DNA of 64,000 bases from Amycolatopsis sp. MtRt-6 (GCF_017308975.1 NZ_JADWPD010000010.1:62001-126000); one strand, 5' to 3'. Counted from the first letter of the stretch, positions 15,221 to 23,865 are shown. Notes: generated by a model from the letters alone, not told the origin. Translations and numbers: made by a program.

Positions 15221-17170
15221 ATGGGCCGGATCCGTCGTCGCACGGTACTCGGCGGCGCGGCCGCGGCCACGGCAGCCGGGGCGCTATCCGCGGCCTGCGC
15301 TCCGGCGCCGCGGAAGGGCACGATCGAAGACGTCCGGCACGTCGTCGTCCTCATGCAGGAGAACCGGTCGTTCGACCACTACTACGGCACCATGGCCGGC
15401 GTACGCGGCTTCGGCGACCGCGCGGCCCTTCGCGACGTTTTCCGCCAGCGGGGCGACAGAGGTGGCCCGGTGCTGCCGTTCCGGATCGACACGTCCGTTG
15501 TGGACGGTCAGGACCTCGGCGAGCTGCCGCACGACTGGAACAGCACCCACCGCGCGTGGAATGACGGCGGCTACGACCGCTGGATCGCGGCGAAGAGCCC
15601 CATGACGATGGGGTACTTCACGGGGGACGACCTCCCGTTCCAGCACGCGCTGGCGAGCGCGTTCACCCTCTGCGACCACTACTTCTGCTCGCTCCAGGGC
15701 CCCACGCACCCCAACCGGCTGTACCACTGGACCGGCACGATCGACCCGGACGGCCTGGCCGGCGGCCCGGTGACCCGCAACGCGCCGGACTACCAGCCTT
15801 CGTTCCGCTGGACGACGTACCCGGAGCGGCTCGAGGCGGCGGGCATCTCGTGGCGGATCTACGCGAACGACGAAGAACGCGGCGTGCCCGAGCACTTCGT
15901 CGGCGACTACGGCGACAACCCGCTCTGGCTGTTCCAGAACTTCCACGACGCGCTGCACTCGCTGGACCCGCTGAAACGCCGGCTGGCCGAGCGCGGGAAC
16001 CTGCGCAAGAAGCTCCTGCCCGACTCCGGCAAGGGCAAGGACCTCGACCACGTGCTGGCCGGCTTCATCGCCGACTGCGCGACGGGGACGCTGCCCGCCG
16101 TGTCGTGGGTCGTGGCCCCGTACGGCTACTGCGAGCACCCGGCGGCGCGGCCGGTCGACGGCGCCGCGTACATCCACCGCATGCTGAAGGCGTTGTGGGA
16201 CAAGCCGGAACTGTGGGAATCGACCGTCGTGTTCATCAACTACGACGAAAACGACGGCTTCTTCGACCACGTCCTCCCCCCGACGCCGCCGCCCGGCACC
16301 CCCGGCGAATACCTGCCGGGCAACCGGCCGGAGAAGGGCGAGCCGTCCGGGCCGCCGGTCCCGATCGGGCTGGGCCCGCGCGTGCCGATGACCGTCGTTT
16401 CGCCGTGGAGCCGCGGCGGCTGGGTGAATTCGCAGGTCTTCGACCACACGTCGGTGCTGCGGTTCCTGGAGACCTGGACCGGCGTGCGCGAGCCGAACAT
16501 CTCGGCCTGGCGCCGCGCCATCTGCGGCGACCTGACCAGCTGTTTCGACTTCCGCGCGCCCGACACGACCATCCCGCTGCTGCCGGACGCGGACGCGCTG
16601 CGCGCCGAAGCCGACCGGACGCAGCGGCGGCTGCCGAAGCCCGGGCTCGGGCCGGGCGCGTTGGTGCAGGACCCCGGCACGGCGAAGGCGCGCCCGCTGC
16701 CGTACCAGCCGGTCGCCTGGGTCGCGGCCGAGGCGAGCGCCTTGACGCTGCACCTGGCCAACCACGGGACGCAGGCGCTGCAGCTGGCCGCGTACGCCTA
16801 CCACGCTGGCGGGACGTCGCAACGCTTCGATGTCGGCCCGAAGAGCGAGCTGACCGGCGAAGTCGCGCACGGCGGGACGTACGACGTCGCGATCCACGGC
16901 CCGAACGGCTTCGTCGTCGAAGCCTCGGGTGGCGTGGGCCTCGAAGCGGCTGTCACCTTCGAAGGCACGCCGGCGCTGCGGGTCACGGTGACCAACCGCG
17001 GGCCGGCGCCGGTCACGCTGAACGGCGTCACCCTCCCGCCCGGCGGCGCGCACGGCTTCCCGGTGCCGGCGAGCAACGGCTGGTACGACGTCACGTTCGA
17101 GACGCCGGGGTGGCGCCGCCGCTTCGCCGGCCACCTGGAGGACGGGCGCCCGTCGCGGACCGGGCCTTAG
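15221..17170 (+). CDS. Tat-exported phospholipase C (phosphocholine-specific type)
   Basis: 649 residues from the ATG at 15221, chosen because GAGGAGG lies a few bases upstream; a frame start at 15164 has none. The N-terminus RIRRRTVLGGAAAATAAGAL is a twin-arginine signal ending in a possible lipobox (SAAC). The phosphoesterase domain shows QENRSFDHYYG (metal site, about 45-55), PTHPNRLYHWTG, and NYDENDGFFDHV (about 340-350). Two bacterial phospholipase C C-terminal (DUF756) domains occupy about residues 490-645. It would hydrolyse exported phospholipids or choline phosphodiesters for phosphate supply or virulence-like functions. The end overlaps the convergent M20 gene by four bases. Confidence 0.9.
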   Translation: MGRIRRRTVLGGAAAATAAGALSAACAPAPRKGTIEDVRHVVVLMQENRSFDHYYGTMAGVRGFGDRAALRDVFRQRGDRGGPVLPFRIDTSVVDGQDLGELPHDWNSTHRAWNDGGYDRWIAAKSPMTMGYFTGDDLPFQHALASAFTLCDHYFCSLQGPTHPNRLYHWTGTIDPDGLAGGPVTRNAPDYQPSFRWTTYPERLEAAGISWRIYANDEERGVPEHFVGDYGDNPLWLFQNFHDALHSLDPLKRRLAERGNLRKKLLPDSGKGKDLDHVLAGFIADCATGTLPAVSWVVAPYGYCEHPAARPVDGAAYIHRMLKALWDKPELWESTVVFINYDENDGFFDHVLPPTPPPGTPGEYLPGNRPEKGEPSGPPVPIGLGPRVPMTVVSPWSRGGWVNSQVFDHTSVLRFLETWTGVREPNISAWRRAICGDLTSCFDFRAPDTTIPLLPDADALRAEADRTQRRLPKPGLGPGALVQDPGTAKARPLPYQPVAWVAAEASALTLHLANHGTQALQLAAYAYHAGGTSQRFDVGPKSELTGEVAHGGTYDVAIHGPNGFVVEASGGVGLEAAVTFEGTPALRVTVTNRGPAPVTLNGVTLPPGGAHGFPVPASNGWYDVTFETPGWRRRFAGHLEDGRPSRTGP

Positions 17171-18396
17171 CGCAGGGCGTCCAGCGCGAAGGCGGCCAGC
17201 ATCGCGACGCCGTTCGGCATCGCGTCCTCGTCGAAGAGCACGCGGTTGGAGTGGTTCGCCGCCGCTTCGGCCGGGTCGACGCCGGGCGGGCACGCGCCCA
17301 GGAACGCGTACGCGCCGGGAACGCGTTGGAGGACGTAGGAAAAGTCTTCGGCGCCCATCAGCGGGTCGGCCAGCAGCTCGATGTTGCCCGGTCCCAGCAC
17401 CTGCGCGCCGAGCTCCAGCACCTCGGCGGCGATCCGATCGTCGTTCACCGTCACCGGGTAGCCCGGCTCGACGTCGGCCGCCACGCGGCAGCCGTAGGCC
17501 GCGCCGACCTGCTCGCACACCTTGGGCAGCTCGGCGCGGACCAGCGCGCGCGTCTGCTCCGACAGCGTGCGGATCGTGCCCTCGAGCTCGGCGGTCTCCG
17601 GGATGATGTTCGACGTCGTGCCGGCCTGGATCCGGGTCACCGAGAGCACCGCGGGGTCGAAGACGCTGACCCGGCGCGTGATCATCGTGTGCAGCGCCCC
17701 GACCATCGCCGCGGCCGCCGGCACCGGGTCGATCGTGTGCTGCGGCGCGGAGCCGTGGCCGCCCTTGCCCGTGACGCGCACGTGGAACGAGTCCGCCGAC
17801 GCCATCAGCGGGCCGGGCCGCACCTGCAGCAGCCCGCTGCGCGCGTTGGCGAGGATGTGCACGCCGAACGCGCGCTCGACCCGCGTGCCTGCCGCGTCGA
17901 GCACACCCTCGTGGATCATGAACCGGGCGCCGTGGTGACCCTCCTCACCCGGCTGGAACATGAAGACCACCGACCCGGCCAGCTGGTCCCGGCGCTCGGC
18001 GAGCAGCCGCGCCGCCGACGCCAGCATCGCGACGTGCGTGTCGTGCCCGCACGCGTGCATCGACTCCGGATCCTCCGACGCGAAGTCGAGGCCGGTCTCC
18101 TCGGTCAGCGGCAGCGCGTCCATGTCGCCGCGCAGCAGCACCGCCGGACCGGGCCGCGCGCCGCGCAGGACGGCCGTCAGCGACGTCGTGGCCTTGCCTT
18201 CGGTGATCTCGAGCGGCAGGCCGGCGAGGGCCTCCCGGATCGCCGTCTGCGTGCGCGGCAGGTGGAGGCCCTGCTCCGGGTGGCGGTGCACGGCCCGCCG
18301 GAGGGCGACGGTGCGGTCCTGCAGCGCCCGCGCGTCGTCGAGGAGCCCGGCGAACGGCGTGCCGGGCAAGGTGGGCAGGTCAGTGGGGCCGGTCAT
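17167..18396 (-). CDS. M20-family amidohydrolase (N-acyl amino acid/hippurate hydrolase type)
   Basis: 409 residues. Metal ligands and catalytic residues are clear: LLRGDMDALPL, ACGHDTHVAML, and FMFQPGEEGHHGARFMI, with the lid/dimerisation domain inserted at about residues 185-300 and the final ligand in GAEDFSYVLQ. Members cleave N-acyl or N-aromatic amino acids, or dipeptides, in the cytoplasm. No neighbour indicates the substrate. Confidence 0.9.
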   Translation of the reverse strand: MTGPTDLPTLPGTPFAGLLDDARALQDRTVALRRAVHRHPEQGLHLPRTQTAIREALAGLPLEITEGKATTSLTAVLRGARPGPAVLLRGDMDALPLTEETGLDFASEDPESMHACGHDTHVAMLASAARLLAERRDQLAGSVVFMFQPGEEGHHGARFMIHEGVLDAAGTRVERAFGVHILANARSGLLQVRPGPLMASADSFHVRVTGKGGHGSAPQHTIDPVPAAAAMVGALHTMITRRVSVFDPAVLSVTRIQAGTTSNIIPETAELEGTIRTLSEQTRALVRAELPKVCEQVGAAYGCRVAADVEPGYPVTVNDDRIAAEVLELGAQVLGPGNIELLADPLMGAEDFSYVLQRVPGAYAFLGACPPGVDPAEAAANHSNRVLFDEDAMPNGVAMLAAFALDALR

Positions 18397-18473
18397 GGTC
18401 CCGATAGTGCCGCATGCGGCGCTTCGGGCGCACCGTGCGTGCGCCGGACCGACCGGCGGAATACGGTGTGCGC

Positions 18474-18956
18474 ATGGCGGTGGATGAGCCGGTCACGGGC
18501 TTCGCGGTGGCTGTGGTCCGGGAAGACGGTCGGTGGCGGTGCAGTGCGCTCGACCCGGGGGCGTTGACCGAGCTGGACGCAGCGATCACTGAACTGGGCA
18601 AACTACGGTCCACCGGCGCGAGCTTCGGGCTGCTGGCGGTCGACGACGAGTTCTTCGTCATCGTCCGGCCGAGCCCGCGGGGGCCGTCGTTGCTGCTCTC
18701 GGACGCGGCGGCGGCGCTGGACTACGACATCGCGGCGGACGTCCTCGACGTCCTGCGCGTCGACCCGCCGGACGAGGAGGACGACTCCGTCTGGCCCGAG
18801 GGCGACCTGGAGATCCTCGCCGATCTCGGGCTGCCCGGGCCGGAGCTGGAGGTCATCGTCGGCGAGGTCGACCTCTACCCGGACGAGCAGCTGCAGATGG
18901 TCGCGCAGCGCTGCGGCTTCGGCAGCGAGTTCGCCAAGCTCCTGGACGAGCTCTGA
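18474..18956 (+). CDS. tRNA adenosine deaminase-associated protein
   Basis: 160 residues, acidic, with GFAVAVVREDGRWRCSALDP at the start and a DEEDD patch near residue 105. Proteins of this type are found next to tadA across actinomycetes and are named for that linkage; the biochemical role is unknown. The ATG at 18474 follows a TACGGT hexamer (18462-18467) by six bases, so leaderless expression is likely; a longer frame from 18414 is less plausible. tadA follows within 25 bp. Confidence 0.8.
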   Translation: MAVDEPVTGFAVAVVREDGRWRCSALDPGALTELDAAITELGKLRSTGASFGLLAVDDEFFVIVRPSPRGPSLLLSDAAAALDYDIAADVLDVLRVDPPDEEDDSVWPEGDLEILADLGLPGPELEVIVGEVDLYPDEQLQMVAQRCGFGSEFAKLLDEL

Positions 18957-18979
18957 GACGCCCGTCCGACACCGAGGCC

Positions 18980-19408
18980 GTGGAGGCGGCGCTGGAAGCG
19001 GCGCGCGCCCCGGGCTCGGACGTGCCGATCGGGGCGGTGGTGTTCGGCCCCGACGGCGTCCCGCTGGCCGCGGCCCGCAACGCGCGCGTCGAGCTGGGCG
19101 ACCCCACGGCGCACGCGGAGATCCTCGCCCTGCGCGCGGCGGCGGCCCTGGTCGGCGACGGCTGGCGGCTGGAGGGCTGCACGCTGGCGGTGACGCTGGA
19201 GCCGTGCACGATGTGCGCGGGCGCGCTGGTGCTGGCGCGGATCTCGCGGCTGGTCTTCGGGGCGTGGGAGCCCAAGACGGGCGCGGTGGGGTCACTGTGG
19301 GACGTCGTGCGTGACCGTCGTCTCAACCACCGGCCCGAAGTGCACGGAGGCGTGCTCGTCGACGAGTGCGCCGGCCTCCTGGAGACGTACTTCGCTACAC
19401 GTCGCTGA
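18980..19408 (+). CDS. tadA: tRNA-specific adenosine(34) deaminase
   Basis: 142 residues from GTG 18980. Zinc-site motifs are intact: HAEILALR with the catalytic Glu and EPCTMCAGAL with the two cysteines. TadA converts A34 to inosine in tRNA-Arg(ACG). The start is uncertain: the family normally has about ten more residues before the first helix, and upstream codons in this frame (LRRPSDTEA) continue to the stop of the preceding gene without ATG or GTG. Confidence 0.9.
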   Translation: MEAALEAARAPGSDVPIGAVVFGPDGVPLAAARNARVELGDPTAHAEILALRAAAALVGDGWRLEGCTLAVTLEPCTMCAGALVLARISRLVFGAWEPKTGAVGSLWDVVRDRRLNHRPEVHGGVLVDECAGLLETYFATRR

Positions 19409-19428
19409 TTTCTGGGTACTCCTCCGGC

Positions 19429-19644
19429 ATGACGATGAAGCACCGGATCCAGCAGGCAGTGGGCACCGCTCGCGAGAAGGCCGGCGCGGCGACCGGCAAT
19501 CGCCGTCTCGAAGCGTCCGGCCGCGCCCAGCGGCGGTCGGCCCAGCTGCGTTCAGCGGCGTCCGACGTCCGCCTCCGTGCGCGTCGGGTGGTGCGCGAGG
19601 CGCAGGTCAGGCTGCGCGGCGGGCGGGCAGCCGACCCCAGGTGA
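19429..19644 (+). CDS. CsbD-like small stress protein
   Basis: 71 residues, very basic. The order HRIQQAVGTAREKAGAATGN then RLEASGRAQ follows the CsbD pattern (a helical, general-stress protein), but the C-terminal half is Arg-rich instead of the usual Lys/Glu-rich helix. Its start is 20 bp after the tadA stop. Function unknown even for the family. Confidence 0.6.
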   Translation: MTMKHRIQQAVGTAREKAGAATGNRRLEASGRAQRRSAQLRSAASDVRLRARRVVREAQVRLRGGRAADPR

Positions 19645-19677
19645 GACCCGCATCGGCCCTCGGGTATTGTTCTCGGC

Positions 19678-19765
19678 GGTGGCGTGTCCGAGCGGCCGAA
19701 GGAGCACGACTCGAAATCGTGTGACGGCTAATCCCCGTCCGTGGGTTCAAATCCCACCGCCACCG
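19678..19765 (+). tRNA. tRNA-Ser(CGA)
   Basis: 88 bases. Acceptor GGTGGCG (19678-19684) pairs with CGCCACC (19758-19764); discriminator G. The anticodon stem CACGA/TCGTG encloses the loop CTCGAAA, so the anticodon is CGA. A long variable arm marks a serine tRNA, and the T arm reads GTGGGTTCAAATCCCAC. CCA is not encoded. Confidence 0.97.
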
Positions 19766-19768
19766 CGG

Positions 19769-19845
19769 ACGAGTGGGCGAGGTGTGTCGACGGAAAGCGT
19801 CGACCTGCCTCGCCCGCTCGTATTTTCTGGGGGTGCAACCCCCAG
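19769..19845 (+). terminator. tRNA-Ser(CGA) terminator and adjacent GC-rich repeat
   Basis: A long hairpin starts ACGAGTGGGCGAGG (19769) and closes with CCTCGCCCGCTCGT (ends 19821), followed by ATTTT. A second perfect hairpin, CTGGGGGT (19827-19834) and ACCCCCAG (19838-19845), comes next. The following bases, rich in GGCGGGCTCCGCCCCCGG, look like a dispersed GC-rich element of a kind frequent in actinomycete genomes. Confidence 0.8.
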
Positions 19846-19929
19846 ACCCCGCCCGGCGGGCTCCGCCCCCGGACCCCCGTCGTGGTCACCTTGGGCGTTT
19901 CCCGGGCGTTTTGCTGTAAGAACTGCGGC

Positions 19930-20409
19930 ATGCAGACGCAGGTTTGGCTCGCCGTTCTGTCCCTCGTTGGCGTCGTGCTCGGTGGGGGTTTGTCGTATCT
20001 GGTGCAGACCACCGTGCAGCGGCGTAACGAACGCAATGAGCGGCGGCGGTTGGCTGCTGAGCGCGTTGAGAAGCGGCGTGAAGAGCAGCTGGAGCTGTTG
20101 CGGCAGTTCATCCGCGTTGCCCAGCAAGCTGAGCGGGCCGCCGAGGACCCGTCGAAGAAGAAGCCGTCCTGGAAGGCCGGGGCTCTTGATGTCGTCGATG
20201 AGCTTTGGGTGTGCGAACGGATGATCCACGTCCTGTTCGCCCCGGCGCTGCACGGCCTGGCCCGCGCCTACGTCAAGGCGCTCGATCACGTTGTCTGGCA
20301 GGAGCCCGGCGATGATTCGCTGTGGGACTACCTCAGGGGTCCGAAGGTCGCCTTCCTCGATGCGGCGCGGGAGGAGCTGAGCCGTCCGCTTGACTTGAAG
20401 GGCTCTTGA
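19930..20409 (+). CDS. Membrane-anchored coiled-coil protein of unknown function
   Basis: 159 residues from the ATG at 19930. One N-terminal membrane helix (VWLAVLSLVGVVLGGGLSYL, about 5-24) is followed by a strongly charged helix (RRNERNERRRLAAERVEKRR) that should be cytoplasmic, then a mixed domain with WKAGALDVVDELWVCERMI. No enzyme motif. Similar one-helix proteins occur widely in actinomycetes without known role. Confidence 0.65.
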   Translation: MQTQVWLAVLSLVGVVLGGGLSYLVQTTVQRRNERNERRRLAAERVEKRREEQLELLRQFIRVAQQAERAAEDPSKKKPSWKAGALDVVDELWVCERMIHVLFAPALHGLARAYVKALDHVVWQEPGDDSLWDYLRGPKVAFLDAAREELSRPLDLKGS

Positions 20410-20427
20410 AGTGTGACCGTGGCCGGT

Positions 20428-21204
20428 ATGACCACTCTCGTCACCGGGGCCACCGGGCACACCGGACGGCACGTCGTCGCCGGCCTCAAGGCCGCCGGCG
20501 TTCCCACCTCAGTCCTCGTCCGTGACCCCGTGAAGGCCCCGGACGGCGTTGACGTCGTCCACGGCGACATCACCGAACCTGACGCCGGCGGGGTCGATGC
20601 CGTCTACCTGCTTTGGCCCTTCTTCACCGCCGACGGCATCGAGAAGGCCGTAAAACCCTTCGAGGGCAAGAAAATCGTCTACCTCTCCGCCATGTCCGCT
20701 GAGGCCGGGGGTGTCTGGGGTGACGTTGAGGCCGCCGTCCGGCGCGTCACCGATGACTGGACCTTTCTGCGCGTCACCGGCCTTGCCACCAACGCGCTCG
20801 CCTGGGCGCCGCAAGCCGCGACCGGTGTCGTGCGGGCGGCCTATGGGCAAGCGAAGCGGTCGGTCGTCCACGAACGCGATGTCGCCGACATGGCCGTCAA
20901 GGCGCTCACCGGGGACCACGCCGGACAGGTTTACCTCGTCACCGGGCCGGAAGCCGTCGCGCAGGCCGAACAGGTCCGGCTCATCGGGGAAGCGCTCGGG
21001 AGGCCTGTCACGTGGGAAGAACAGCCGCCGGAGGAGGCGGTGGCGCAGCTCGGTGCCACGCTGGGGGCGGACTTCGCGGCTGGCGCGGTGAACTACTGGG
21101 CGTCACTCGTCGACGACCCGGAACCCGTCTCGCTGGACGTCCCGCGCGTCACCGGGCATCCCGCGCGGCCCTTTGCGGAGTGGGCGCGGGAGCACTTCAA
21201 CTGA
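20428..21204 (+). CDS. NmrA-like NAD(P)-binding oxidoreductase (atypical SDR)
   Basis: 258 residues. The Rossmann motif TLVTGATGHTGRHV starts at residue 3, which favours the ATG at 20428 over a GTG at 20413. VVHGDITEPD and YLSAMSAEAG follow the NmrA/QOR2 pattern, and the catalytic YxxxK of classical SDRs is missing. Likely a quinone or redox-sensing reductase that regenerates or senses NADPH; substrate unknown. Confidence 0.82.
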   Translation: MTTLVTGATGHTGRHVVAGLKAAGVPTSVLVRDPVKAPDGVDVVHGDITEPDAGGVDAVYLLWPFFTADGIEKAVKPFEGKKIVYLSAMSAEAGGVWGDVEAAVRRVTDDWTFLRVTGLATNALAWAPQAATGVVRAAYGQAKRSVVHERDVADMAVKALTGDHAGQVYLVTGPEAVAQAEQVRLIGEALGRPVTWEEQPPEEAVAQLGATLGADFAAGAVNYWASLVDDPEPVSLDVPRVTGHPARPFAEWAREHFN

Positions 21205-21769
21205 GCTGGACGGCCGGGTCCGTCAGAGGCTCCAGCTCCGCCGCCAGCGTCGACAACGAGGCGATCTTCGCGGACACCGCCCGGACCACCGCCGTGCACG
21301 TCGTGCTGACCTCGCTGACCACCTCGGCGGACCGGTCGCCGGCCAGCACGGCGGTGACGGACGCCGCGGCGGCGGACGCCAGTGCGCACACCTCCGCCGC
21401 CGCGGCCGTCGCCAGCTCGTCCAGCCGGTCGGCGAGGCGGGCACCCAGCGCCGCCGTCTCGGCGGCCGCGCGGGCCGCCGCGGCGTACTGACCGTCCACT
21501 GTGTCCGCCCACGTGCCGAACGTCTCGGTGCTGCCGCCGTTTTCCGCGCGCTCGACGCCGGCGCGGAACTCCGCCTGCGCCGACGTCACCGCCAGCGCGC
21601 CGGTGTCGACCGCCGCGGCGGACGTGCGGATCGACGCCGGTGCGCAGTCGAGGTGGCGCAGGGCCGCGACCGGGTCGGCGACGCCGATGCGGCCGGCCGC
21701 CGCGCGCAGCTCGGCCAGGTCGGCCGCGGCCGACGACAACGCCGGGTGCTCGAAGACCTCAGCGGTCAC
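21197..21769 (-). CDS. Ala-rich helical protein, WXG100/EspC-like operon partner
   Basis: 190 residues, 30 percent or more alanine, almost entirely helical (for example AEFRAGVERAENGG, then DTVDGQYAAAARAAAETAAL). It begins with GTG overlapping the stop of the smaller upstream gene by four bases. The pair resembles ESX-associated helical proteins, but no WXG or YxxxD motif is certain. No function assigned. Confidence 0.6.
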   Translation of the reverse strand: MTAEVFEHPALSSAAADLAELRAAAGRIGVADPVAALRHLDCAPASIRTSAAAVDTGALAVTSAQAEFRAGVERAENGGSTETFGTWADTVDGQYAAAARAAAETAALGARLADRLDELATAAAAEVCALASAAAASVTAVLAGDRSAEVVSEVSTTCTAVVRAVSAKIASLSTLAAELEPLTDPAVQLS

Positions 21770-22077
21770 GGCGCCACCGCTAACCGCCCCCGGAAACCGG
21801 TGCTCCGGGTGCTCCCGGCCGCCATGCGCAGCCGGCCCGCCAGGTCCGACGTCGCGTCGCCGAGGACGCGTGCGTCCGCTTCGCGCGCCGCCAGTGCCGC
21901 GGCCCAGCGCGCCGCCAGTTCGCGGGCCTGCGGCGAGATGCCGAACGGCGTCGAATCGACGCGGGCTTCGGCGAACCGCCCCGCCGCCTTGTCGTCGGCG
22001 GCCGCGGCCTGGTCCAGCAGGTCTGCGGCGGCCCGCAGCCGCTCCGGGTGGATCCGCGAGCCTCTGCCTTCCGGCAT
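21766..22077 (-). CDS. Small EspC/ESX-associated-like helical protein
   Basis: 103 residues. The start is the ATG at 22077, behind GGAGG with correct spacing; an ATG at 22092 has no ribosome site. Sequence features: HPERLRAAADLLDQAAAADD, then GISPQARELAARWAAALAAR, the helix-turn-helix hairpin expected of WXG100-superfamily/EspC-like proteins. It overlaps the next gene and forms a two-gene operon. No secretion machinery is encoded nearby. Confidence 0.6.
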   Translation of the reverse strand: MPEGRGSRIHPERLRAAADLLDQAAAADDKAAGRFAEARVDSTPFGISPQARELAARWAAALAAREADARVLGDATSDLAGRLRMAAGSTRSTGFRGRLAVAP

Positions 22078-22229
22078 GGGGACCTCCGTCATCAAGGGCG
22101 CTCACCCGATCGGGGAAGATCTTGCCTCATGCTCCCGAGCCGCCCGCATCGCGGTGACCAGCGGCGTTGAGAGTGTTCCACCAAGTGGACGTCTTGACCG
22201 CGACGCGGGAAGAAAGCGACCATGAACGC

Positions 22230-22340
22230 ATGCCCGCCACCTCGGAAAGCACGCCGATCCGGGCCTTCGCGCGGTCGATCGGGGAAGGCGTCGTCGCGCT
22301 GCTGCTGCGCCGCGGCCGCCTGGGTTCGCCGCCCGCCTGA
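22230..22340 (+). CDS. Possible short leader ORF before the TauD-family gene
   Basis: A 36-codon frame (MPATSESTPIRAFARSIG at the start, LLLRRGRLGSPPA at the end) has nearly all codons ending in G or C, as real genes here do. The frame could extend upstream to a GTG at 22173. Its stop lies in the loop of a perfect 9-bp hairpin, GGGTTCGCC (22322-22330)/GGCGAACCC (22341-22349). This arrangement suggests a regulatory leader, but no run of a single amino acid codon is present in this frame. The 309-bp gap between the two divergent genes otherwise holds nothing recognisable. Confidence 0.3.
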   Translation: MPATSESTPIRAFARSIGEGVVALLLRRGRLGSPPA

Positions 22341-22386
22341 GGCGAACCCGGCGTCCGAATTCCCCGAAAACCCTTGGAGCACAACC

Positions 22387-23307
22387 ATGTCCGTAGATCT
22401 TCCTGCCCGGATTCAGCTGCGGGAAGCCGTCACGCCCGCGGATGGCATCGTCGAAGGCCCCCGGCTCCTCCGGGAACCGCAGCGGAAGCAGTACGAGCTG
22501 TTCACCCTCCGCCCGCTGGGCCGGGTGATCGGCGCCGAGATCGACGGCGTCGACCTGGGCGCGCCGGTGACCCCCGAGCTGCGCGAAGAGCTCAACCACG
22601 CCCTGCTGGCGTGGAAGGTGCTCTTCTTCCGCGACCAGCGGATCACCTCGGCGCAGCAGCGCGCGTTCGCCGCGAACTGGGGCGCGCTGGAGACCAACCC
22701 GTTCATCGCACGCGGTGACGACGAAGCCGTCACGCGCTTCGAGCGCACCGCGGCCATGCCCGGCTACGAGAACATCTGGCACACCGACGTCACCTGGCGG
22801 CCCGAACCGGCGCTCGGCTCGGTGCTGCGGCTGATCGAGGTGCCGCCCGTCGGCGGCGACACGATGTGGGCCGACATGGCCGCCGCCTACGACAACCTGC
22901 CCGAAGACGTCCGGGCCCGCATCGACGGGCTCACCGCGGTGCACGACTACCTCCCCGGTTTCGACCGGTTCTCCGATCCCGCGCTCCTGGCGCGGTGGCA
23001 GGACCGCTTCCCGCCGGTCGAGCACCCGGTGGTCCGGACGCATCCGGAGACCGGGCGGCGCACCCTGTTCGTCAACCAGGCGTTCACCACGCACATCGTC
23101 GGACTCGACCGGGCCGAGAGCGACCGGCTGCTGCGGTACCTGTTCCTGCAGGCACACACGCCCGAGTTCCAGGTCCGGTTCACCTGGCGGCCGGACTCGG
23201 TCGCGTTCTGGGACAACCGCGCGACGCAGCACTACGCGGTCAACGACTACCACCCGCACGTCCGGATCGCGGAGCGCGTCGCGATCGCGGGCGACCGGCC
23301 GTACTGA
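22387..23307 (+). CDS. TauD/TfdA-family Fe(II)/2-oxoglutarate dioxygenase
   Basis: 306 residues. The iron triad is visible: WHTDVTW (His132, Asp134) and distal His281 in NRATQHYAV; the 2-oxoglutarate-binding Arg is in HVRIAERV near the end. The N-terminal 40 residues are longer than in taurine dioxygenase. Likely substrates are taurine, alkylsulfates or aryloxyacids; sulfur-source use is possible but not shown. Start at ATG 22387 behind TTGGAG. Confidence 0.88.
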   Translation: MSVDLPARIQLREAVTPADGIVEGPRLLREPQRKQYELFTLRPLGRVIGAEIDGVDLGAPVTPELREELNHALLAWKVLFFRDQRITSAQQRAFAANWGALETNPFIARGDDEAVTRFERTAAMPGYENIWHTDVTWRPEPALGSVLRLIEVPPVGGDTMWADMAAAYDNLPEDVRARIDGLTAVHDYLPGFDRFSDPALLARWQDRFPPVEHPVVRTHPETGRRTLFVNQAFTTHIVGLDRAESDRLLRYLFLQAHTPEFQVRFTWRPDSVAFWDNRATQHYAVNDYHPHVRIAERVAIAGDRPY

Positions 23308-23323
23308 GCAGTAGCCTGGGGTC

Positions 23324-23767
23324 ATGACCGATGAACCCAAAGCAGTGGTGACCGGTTTTCTCAACGCCCTCGAAGACCTCGACGTCGACCGAGCCCTGAC
23401 GTTCGCGGCGAGCGACATCGTGTACCAGAACGTGCCGCTGCCGCCCGCCCGCGGCGTCGCAGCCTTCGAGAAACAGCTGCGTGTCATGGCCAAGTACGGC
23501 TCCGGGTTCGAGGCGCGGACCCACCACATCGCCGCGGACGGCAACGTCGTGCTCACCGAACGCACCGACGTGCTGCGCCGCGGCGCGTGGGAAGCGGAGT
23601 TCTGGGTGTGCGGCACGTTCGAGGTCGAGGCGGGCCGCATCGTGCTCTGGCGCGACTACCTCGACTGGACGACGGTGCTGGCCGCGAGCGCGAAGGGCGC
23701 CGGGCGGGTCGCGCTGGCCGGCGCTCGCTCGCTCCTCGGCCGGTACAAGGCGAGGCAGGTGCGCTAG
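23324..23767 (+). CDS. Limonene-1,2-epoxide hydrolase-like/SnoaL-fold protein
   Basis: 147 residues, NTF2-like cone fold. VTGFLNALEDLDVDRALTF, FEARTHHIAADGNVVLTERT (with Asp/Arg at the LEH active-site positions) and RIVLWRDYLDW agree with the limonene-epoxide hydrolase group. The ATG follows TAGCCT (23312-23317) by six bases, so expression is probably leaderless. Physiological substrate unknown. Confidence 0.8.
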   Translation: MTDEPKAVVTGFLNALEDLDVDRALTFAASDIVYQNVPLPPARGVAAFEKQLRVMAKYGSGFEARTHHIAADGNVVLTERTDVLRRGAWEAEFWVCGTFEVEAGRIVLWRDYLDWTTVLAASAKGAGRVALAGARSLLGRYKARQVR

Positions 23768-23865
23768 ATCCGGCGCTCGCCGCGGTCGTGGTCCCGAAGG
23801 TCCACGACCGCGGCTATCCCCAGCACCAGCACGAACACGCAGCTGAAAACAATCAACCCCCACAT
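23764..23865 (-). CDS. 33-residue single-pass membrane protein
   Basis: The frame reads MWGLIVFSCVFVLVLGIAAV for the membrane helix, then the charged tail VDLRDHDRGERRI. It starts behind GGGAGGGAGAA, a strong ribosome site on the minus strand, and its end overlaps the convergent epoxide-hydrolase-like gene by four bases. Such mini-proteins are easily missed. Role unknown. Confidence 0.6.
   Translation of the reverse strand: MWGLIVFSCVFVLVLGIAAVVDLRDHDRGERRI

Noticed and set aside
22222..22386. N-terminal extension of the TauD-type protein from ATG 22222
   Set aside because: The extra 55 residues are Arg/Cys/Pro-rich with poor codon use and do not fit the family; the frame with better codon use is the separate short ORF, and the ATG at 22387 has a ribosome site.
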